Shown piece by piece: positions 56,449 to 64,000 of a stretch of 64,000 bases of DNA. A program made the position numbers and the translations under genes. The notes under the pieces are model-generated. The model worked only from the letters and a program-made list of their open reading frames with translations. It ran no database searches and was not told the origin of the DNA. Numbering within the stretch: position 1 is the stretch's first letter; each line of letters starts with the position of its first letter. Source of the stretch: Candidatus Brachybacterium merdavium. GTDB taxonomy: Bacteria > Actinomycetota > Actinomycetes > Actinomycetales > Dermabacteraceae. The DNA is taken from positions 1-64,000 of the forward strand of contig DWZH01000107.1 in NCBI GenBank assembly GCA_019118275.1. Direction: 5' to 3'.

Positions 56449-56805
56449 ATGACCGCAACCAGCGAGCGCCCGGCCGCCGTGCACGGAGTCACCCTGACCC
56501 CGGTCGCGGCCGCGAAGGTCACGTCACTTCTGGAGCAGGAGGGTCGTGACGACCTCCGCCTGCGAATCGCCGTGCAGCCGGGAGGTTGCTCGGGGCTGAT
56601 CTACCAGCTGTACTTCGACGAGCGCCTCATGGACGGTGACCTCACCGCCGAGTTCGACGGGGTCGAGGTGATCGTCGACAAGATGAGCGACCCCTACCTC
56701 TCCGGAGCGGTGATCGACTTCGCCGACACGATCGAGAAGCAGGGCTTCACGATCGACAACCCCAACGCTCAGGCATCCTGCGCCTGCGGGGACTCCTTCG
56801 GCTGA
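56449..56805 (+). CDS. erpA: Iron-sulfur cluster assembly/insertion protein (A-type, ErpA/HesB-like)
   Basis: LRIAVQPGGCSGLIYQLYFDE and C-terminal ASCACGDSF cysteines. Confidence 0.9.
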   Translation: MTATSERPAAVHGVTLTPVAAAKVTSLLEQEGRDDLRLRIAVQPGGCSGLIYQLYFDERLMDGDLTAEFDGVEVIVDKMSDPYLSGAVIDFADTIEKQGFTIDNPNAQASCACGDSFG

Positions 56806-56851
56806 TCCCAGCTGACCGATCCGTCGGAGCGCAGCGTGAATCGCACCACGA

Positions 56852-56893
56852 GGGCCCGGCCCGACGACCCCCTGGTCGTCCGGTCGGGCCCGC
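56852..56893. terminator. Hairpin downstream of erpA-like gene
   Basis: gggcccggcccgacgacc ... ggtcgtccggtcgggccc, 16/18 complementary. Confidence 0.6.
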
Positions 56894-57150
56894 GTGTCGT
56901 GCGTGGGATGGCCGCGCACCGCATCACGGACCGGTCACGACCGGGCGGACGCCCCTCACCTGAGCGTGCCGGTGGCTCGCGGGCCCGCCGGAACACGTAT
57001 GATGACAGGGTGCCGTCAAGCGCTGGGTGCCTGTCGCCCGGCGCGGCCGCCTCCCCGGAGGTGGCGCGGCACTGTGGGCACGTGATGCCCACCCGAGTAC
57101 TTATTCCGAGTCCGGAGCCCGGCAGCCCCTCGAGGGCGCGCCGACCACGG

Positions 57151-58088
57151 ATGCAGGAGACGACGAGCGGAAGGTCATTCTCTGTGATCCCCCAGGCCCC
57201 CCAGCGCTCGCGGCGCAACAGCCGCATGGCGGCCGGCTTAGCTCTGGCAGTCCTGTTCCTCGCGGGCTGCACGGCGGAGCAGCAGCGCGGCTTCATGCCC
57301 GGCCATGATGCCGGCCAGGTCACCAACCAGACGGAGCGGATCACCAACTTCTGGGTCGGGTCCTGGTCCGTGCTGGTGCTCGTCGGCCTCATGATCTGGG
57401 GCCTGACCATCTGGTGCGCGATCGCCTACCGGCGGCGCAAGACCGACACCGGTTTCCCCATCCAGCTGCGCTACCACGTGCCGCTGGAGCTGATGTTCAC
57501 GCTGCTGCCGGTGGTGATGGTGCTGACGCTGTTCTACTTCACCCAGCGCGACGTCGGTGAGATCGAGCGCCACGCCAATGAGCCCGACATGGTCGTCGAG
57601 GTCGTCGGCAAGCAGTGGAGCTGGGACTTCAACTACGTGTCCGAAGACGTGCATGAGCCGGCCGGTGTCCAGTCCTTCGCCACCGGCGAGGAGGGAGCTG
57701 AGGAATCCCTGCCCGTGCTCTACCTGCCGGTCGACCAGAACGTCGAGATCCGCCTGGAGTCCCGCGACGTCGTCCACTCGTTCTGGGTCGTCGACTTCCT
57801 CTACAAGAAGGACATGGTCCCCGGGTTCACCAACTCCTTCCAGGTGACTCCCACCCTCGAGGGCACTTACTCCGGCAAGTGTGCCGAGCTGTGCGGAGAG
57901 TTCCACTCGGACATGCTCTTCAACCTCGAGGTCGTCTCCCAGGAGGAGTTCGACGCCCACATGCAGCAGCTGGAGGACGACGGCTACACGGGCCAGCTCG
58001 GTGTGGACCTGAACCGTAATCAGGAGGAGTGGAGCATGCGCGAAGCTCATGAAGAGGCGGGCCCGCGGGTCCGTGAGGAGGCCGACCA

Positions 58089-58092
<4 letters not shown>
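57151..58092 (+). CDS. ctaC: Cytochrome c oxidase subunit II (lipoprotein)
   Basis: LAVLFLAGC lipobox; [33 protein letters not shown]...[16 protein letters not shown] CuA motif. Confidence 0.93.
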
Positions 58093-59807
<1,715 letters not shown>

Positions 59808-59808
59808 T

Positions 59809-60225
59809 ATGAGACCAGCCGCCCGAATTTTCTGGATCCTGGGAGTCTTCTTCGCGCTGGTCGCCGCCGCGTACGGCACCGTCACCGGGGTCTATGAGCC
59901 CTGGGGCATCGAGATGGTGGGTCTGGCCACCGTGATCGCCCTGTCCGGTCTGGGCTTCCTGATCGCCATCTTCCTGACGCTGACGGGCCGCCATCACAGC
60001 TTCGGTTCCGCCGACAGCCTCGATGGCGAGGTGGAGGACGAGCCTGGCGTGCAGGGGAGCTTCTCCCCGTACAGCTGGGCACCGCTCTGGGCCTCCCTGG
60101 GGGCATCGTTGTGCTTCCTCGGCATCGCAGCCGGCTGGTGGATCTTCGCCTTCGGCATCATCGTCGGCGTCTATGGAGTTCTGCTCTGGGTGCTGGAGTT
60201 CTCCCGCGGGCAGCACGCCCACTGA
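59809..60225 (+). CDS. ctaF: Cytochrome c oxidase subunit IV (actinobacterial type)
   Basis: Short multi-TM protein directly after ctaD; ARIFWILGVFFALVAAAYGTVTG...EPWGIEMVGLATVIALSGLGFLIAIFL. Confidence 0.9.
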   Translation: MRPAARIFWILGVFFALVAAAYGTVTGVYEPWGIEMVGLATVIALSGLGFLIAIFLTLTGRHHSFGSADSLDGEVEDEPGVQGSFSPYSWAPLWASLGASLCFLGIAAGWWIFAFGIIVGVYGVLLWVLEFSRGQHAH

Positions 60226-60235
60226 CTCCACCGCG

Positions 60236-60276
60236 CAAGGGCCCCGCATCGACCGAGAGTCGGTGCGGGGCCCTTG
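60236..60276 (+). terminator. Terminator of the ctaC-ctaD-ctaF unit
   Basis: caagggccccgcatcgac ... gtcggtgcggggcccttg stem. Confidence 0.8.
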
Positions 60277-60610
60277 TCGTGCGGCTCGATCCGCGGCGTA
60301 TGCAGAGGAGTGGCGCAGCACCACCATGAACCCGGCATGAGAGCTCAACGGCCACGAGCCGCTGCGTGACGGGGAGATGTCCTGCCGTGCCGTCCGTGCC
60401 GGGGCGGACCATGGGACAGAACGAACAGTACGTAATAGGTATAACAGCGTCACGACGCTGTGACCTGTCCGAAGCGGGCTGGCCCTCCGTCCTGCCGTCT
60501 GCCGCAGCGGTCATAGGTGCTAGCGTGTGCCGGAACCGGCCGGCGCCGGCCCATGCCGGTTACGCCCCGATGTGCGGACCGCGGCGTCCGAGCAACCAGG
60601 AGGCAGCCAG

Positions 60611-60931
60611 ATGATCAGCAACCAGGTGGATCCGCTCGGCAGGGCCCGGTGGGAAGTTCTCGGCCTGTTCGCCGACGATGACGCGGCGCGGCGGGCGACC
60701 ACCTGGGCGCGCGAGGTGCTGGAGAGCGCGTCGGTGGATCCCTCGGGTCAGCAGCTGCGGGCTTTGCGTGCCCTGCGGCGCGCTGACCGTCGCCTCAGTC
60801 TGCCGGCAGCGCGGTACCTGCTGACCATGGCGCGCGGCAGCGGCGAGGGGGCAGAGGATCGCGCCGCGAGCGATCGGAGCCGCGCCGCGGCCCGTCGAAG
60901 AGCCCGTCGCCGAAGCCCCCTTCTCGAATAG
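60611..60931 (+). CDS. Small hypothetical protein
   Basis: ATG preceded by aggaggcagccag RBS; MISNQVDPLGRARWEVLGLFADDDAARRATTWAREVLESASVD...; terminator at 61022-61058. Confidence 0.65.
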   Translation: MISNQVDPLGRARWEVLGLFADDDAARRATTWAREVLESASVDPSGQQLRALRALRRADRRLSLPAARYLLTMARGSGEGAEDRAASDRSRAAARRRARRRSPLLE

Positions 60932-61021
60932 AGGCTGCGTACAGCACCGTCGGCGCCAGGGGCGAGGGAAGCCGCAACCTCCCGCACCGATCCGCTGCGG
61001 AGTGCAGGAGCCCTTTGACGC

Positions 61022-61058
61022 GACGAAGGCCCCGGGGACGATCCCCGGGGCCTTCGTC
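61022..61058. terminator. Bidirectional terminator between 60611-60931 and qcrB
   Basis: gacgaaggccccgggga-cga-tccccggggccttcgtc. Confidence 0.85.
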
Positions 61059-61081
61059 TGTGATTCGCGCTCAGTGCTCCA

Positions 61082-62767
61082 TCACACGTGGTGATCGAGC
61101 AGCTGCTCGGCCGGTGTGCTGTAGTCACCATCGGTGACCCGGTCGACGGTCTCCTTCTCATGAGCAGCATGCTCGAAGGCCTCCCGCAGCTCGGCGGGCG
61201 TGACCGGCTCGATCCGATCCTTGAAGAAGAACGAGGTCGCCGCCGCGCGCAGCTTCGAGACGCCGTTGCCGGCCTTGAGCGGTCGGAAGTCGTCGTGCTG
61301 CACCAGCACCCAGCGGTCGTACTCGTTCAGCGGCTCATGGATCTCGATCATGTCGCCGGTCTCGCTGCGGATGATGCGGGAGGTCTCCACACCGTGGAGG
61401 ACCTCGGCACGCTTCAGACGCTGGATCGACAGGCACAGCCGCTTGGTCACGAAGAACGCGATCACGGGGAACAGGAAGAACCCGACCCGGAAGAAGTAGA
61501 TCGTGTCATTGACCGACAGTTCGAGCGAATGCGCCAGGATGTCGTTCCCGCCGGAGATCATCAGGACGACGTAGGCGGTGATCCAGGCGACGCCCAGCCC
61601 GGTGCGCACCGGGACGTTGTAGGGCAGGTCCAGCACGTGGTGCTCACGGTCGTCACCGGTGATCCAAGATTCGATGAACGGATACAGGGCCATGAATCCG
61701 AACAGGATCCCGGGGATGACCACTCCCGGTATCAGGATGTTCAGCGACAGCGTGTACCCGAACAGCGTGAACTCCGGCCAACCGGGCATCAGGCGCAACG
61801 CGCCCTCCATGAACAGGATGTACCAGTCGGGCTGGGCGCCCGCGGAGACCGGGGAGGGGTCGTAGGGCCCGTAGACATGGATGGCGTTGATCGAGGTGGT
61901 CGCGGAGATGAACGTGATGATCCCGAAGACCAGGAAGAAGAATCCACCGGCCTTGGCCGTGTACACCGGGAAGAGTGGGAAGCCGACCACGTTGCGGTCC
62001 GTGCGGCCCGGCCCGGGGTAGTGGGTGTGCTTGTGCAGCACCAGCAGCACCAGATGGATGCCGATCATCGCGATGATCGCGGCCGGAATGATCATGATGT
62101 GGATGGCGTACAGGCGCGGAATGATGTCCGTGCCCGGGAACTCGCCGCCGAAGAGCAGGAACGAGATGTACACGCCGATGAGCGGGATCGCCTTGGCGAC
62201 ACCGTCGGCGATGCGCAGACCGTTGCCCGAGAGCACGTCGTCCGGCAGGGAGTAGCCGGAGAAGCCGGCGGCCATGGCGAGGACGAGCAGGGTGAAGCCG
62301 ATCAGCCAGTTGAGCTCACGCGGCTTGCGGAACGCTCCCGTGAAGAACACGCGGAACATGTGCACGAAGATCGCGACGACGAAGACCAGCGCCGCCCAGT
62401 GGTGCATCTGGCGGAAGAGCATGCCGCCGGTGATCTCGAAGGTGATCTCGAGGGTCGACTCGTAGGCACGGGACATCTGCAAGCCCTGGAAGGGCTCGTA
62501 CGGGCCGGCGTAGGTGACCTCGGTCATCGACGGATCGAAGAACATCGTCAGGAACGTGCCGGAGAGGACCAGGATGACGAAGCTGTAGAGCGCCACCTCC
62601 CCGAACATGAACGACCAGTGGTCCGGGAAGATCTTGCGGGCGAAGAACTTGACGAAGCCGCCACCGGTGACGCGCTGGTCGAGCCAGTCGCCACCGATCG
62701 CGCCGAGTTTCATGGCGCGTCCCTGGGCCGGGGCCTGGTTCCGGGAATCTGGAGTCGCGGTGGTCAC
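61082..62767 (-). CDS. qcrB: Cytochrome bc1 complex cytochrome b subunit
   Basis: GGMLFRQMHHWAALVFVVAIFVHMFRVFFTGAFRKPRELNW; HKHTHYPGPGRTDRNVVGFPLFP. Confidence 0.96.
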   Translation of the reverse strand: MTTATPDSRNQAPAQGRAMKLGAIGGDWLDQRVTGGGFVKFFARKIFPDHWSFMFGEVALYSFVILVLSGTFLTMFFDPSMTEVTYAGPYEPFQGLQMSRAYESTLEITFEITGGMLFRQMHHWAALVFVVAIFVHMFRVFFTGAFRKPRELNWLIGFTLLVLAMAAGFSGYSLPDDVLSGNGLRIADGVAKAIPLIGVYISFLLFGGEFPGTDIIPRLYAIHIMIIPAAIIAMIGIHLVLLVLHKHTHYPGPGRTDRNVVGFPLFPVYTAKAGGFFFLVFGIITFISATTSINAIHVYGPYDPSPVSAGAQPDWYILFMEGALRLMPGWPEFTLFGYTLSLNILIPGVVIPGILFGFMALYPFIESWITGDDREHHVLDLPYNVPVRTGLGVAWITAYVVLMISGGNDILAHSLELSVNDTIYFFRVGFFLFPVIAFFVTKRLCLSIQRLKRAEVLHGVETSRIIRSETGDMIEIHEPLNEYDRWVLVQHDDFRPLKAGNGVSKLRAAATSFFFKDRIEPVTPAELREAFEHAAHEKETVDRVTDGDYSTPAEQLLDHHV

Positions 62768-62771
62768 GAGA

Positions 62772-63839
62772 TCACTGGTCCTTGTGGATGTCCCAGAAGC
62801 TGGGACCGATCGGCTCGGGGAAGTCTGCGGCGGCCACGAGGTAGCCCTCGTCGTCGACCGTGATCGGCAGCTGCGGCAGCGGGCGCTTGGCAGGTCCGAA
62901 GATGACCCGGGCGCCGTCGGTCACGTCGAAGGTCGACTGGTGGCAGGGGCAGAGCATGTGGTGGGTCTGCTGCTCGTACAGGGCCACGGGGCACCCGACG
63001 TGGGTGCAGATCTTCGAGAACGCCAGGATGCCGTCGTACCCGTTGGCCAGGCTCTCCTCGTCCTTCACGTCGCGAGGATCGACCCGCACGATCACGGTGG
63101 CGGCCTTGGCGCGTTCCTCGAGGTAGTGCTCGGTGTCCGGGGTCAGGCCCTCGGGCATCACATGGAAGATCGCGTTGATGGCCACATCCGCGGCACGGAT
63201 CGGGGTGCCGTCGTGGTCGCGAGCGAGGCGCTGGGGCTCGTCCGAGGAGCCCCAGAAGGTGTGGCGGAGCTTGTTGCCCGGCAGCGGCCCGAAAGTCGAC
63301 AGCGGCGCGAGAACGGCGATGGGCAGGGCGGCCAGCGCCGCCACCATCGAGGTGACGATCAGGGGGCGCCGAGCGATACCGGTCTCCTCGAGCCCGCCGG
63401 TGATGATCTCCGCGGCTGCCGTGCGCGATTCCTCGCTGCTGCGGATCGGGTGCCGCTCCTCGATCGCTTCGTCATCGGGCATCAGCGTCTTGGCCCAGTG
63501 GACCGCGGCCGCGCCGACGAAGAAGACCGCGATGGCCAGACCGAGGCCGATGGTCAGGTTGGACCACCACAGCGCGTCCCAGGTGCCGGAGTCGGCGAAG
63601 AGGTTCGTGTACTCCGGTGTGACCAGGAAGTAGGCCGCGATGAAGATCACGGTTCCCAGTACGGAGAGCAGGAAGAGCGCTGCCACGACCCGTTCGGCCC
63701 GCTTGGCCGCCCGTGGGTCGGTGTCGGCCTGCCGGTGGACGTGAGGGGGCAGCCCGGGGTTCGGGAAGCCGCCACCCTCCTTGGGCGCGATCGCGCTGAT
63801 GCCGCGCTCGGGGGAGGAGCCGTCGAGATTGTTGTTCAT
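62772..63839 (-). CDS. qcrA: Cytochrome bc1 complex Rieske iron-sulfur subunit
   Basis: Rieske motifs CTHVGCPVALYEQQTHHMLCPCHQSTFD; three N-terminal TM segments. Confidence 0.95.
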   Translation of the reverse strand: MNNNLDGSSPERGISAIAPKEGGGFPNPGLPPHVHRQADTDPRAAKRAERVVAALFLLSVLGTVIFIAAYFLVTPEYTNLFADSGTWDALWWSNLTIGLGLAIAVFFVGAAAVHWAKTLMPDDEAIEERHPIRSSEESRTAAAEIITGGLEETGIARRPLIVTSMVAALAALPIAVLAPLSTFGPLPGNKLRHTFWGSSDEPQRLARDHDGTPIRAADVAINAIFHVMPEGLTPDTEHYLEERAKAATVIVRVDPRDVKDEESLANGYDGILAFSKICTHVGCPVALYEQQTHHMLCPCHQSTFDVTDGARVIFGPAKRPLPQLPITVDDEGYLVAAADFPEPIGPSFWDIHKDQ

Positions 63840-63847
63840 AGTCGAAT

Positions 63848-64000
63848 TCACTTCGCCTTCGCCCCCAGCCACACGGCGCAGGCGACCAGCAGGGACAGGA
63901 CGATGGTCCACACGTACAGGCCTTCGGTCACGGGCCCCTGGTTGCCCAGGGAGATGCCGCCGGGGGACCCGGTCTCGTCGAGCGCGTGGAGGTAGGCGAC
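63848..64000 (-). CDS. qcrC: Cytochrome bc1 complex cytochrome c subunit, C-terminal end (partial)
   Basis: Minus-strand translation VAYLHALDETGSPGGISLGNQGPVTEGLYVWTIVLSLLVACAVWLGAKAK*; upstream of qcrA. Confidence 0.85.
   Translation of the reverse strand, partial: VAYLHALDETGSPGGISLGNQGPVTEGLYVWTIVLSLLVACAVWLGAKAK

Noticed and set aside
61088-62863. 591-aa plus-strand ORF opposite qcrB
   Set aside because: Highly charged antisense translation of a conserved membrane protein; qcrB motifs are clear on the minus strand.

Overview
The window is a high-GC actinobacterial chromosome segment. Gene content and order suggest Micrococcales, possibly Brachybacterium or another Dermabacteraceae; this was not verified by search. 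It is dominated by conserved housekeeping operons. It opens with the 3' part of a 5S rRNA and a terminator. A tightly coupled chain follows: TPR protein, HAD hydrolase, tlyA, NAD kinase, recN, steA, steB-like, a PNPT/MraY-like membrane protein, murJ, a glycosyltransferase, pyrG and NUDIX. A small accessory patch holds a 5'-truncated aminoglycoside-phosphotransferase remnant, a long inverted-repeat element and a divergent TetR/GNAT pair. Downstream are RNase D-like/DUF3000/msrB, an alpha/beta hydrolase, a RibD-like reductase, zapE, an SDR and treZ/treY/treX. A divergent tRNA cluster carries duplicated Gly-GCC and Val-GAC genes. The remainder is thrS, HIT, prsW, yebC, ruvCAB, yajC-secDF, apt, relA, an AbiEi-like orphan, DUF349, hisS, trx, a DEAD-box helicase, aspS, DUF3043, an M20 peptidase, erpA-like, ctaC-ctaD-ctaF and qcrB-qcrA-qcrC (partial). 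I saw no CRISPR array, prophage, intact transposon or clear defence island. I did not find a convincing new multi-gene system. The most interesting items are: a LexA-box-like site overlapping a leaderless ruvA promoter; an in-frame 21-bp duplication of the treY ribosome-binding site and start codon; a degenerate PNPT-like protein between SteB and MurJ; the inverted-repeat element beside the APH remnant; the mirrored tRNA arrays; and a structured ctaC leader.
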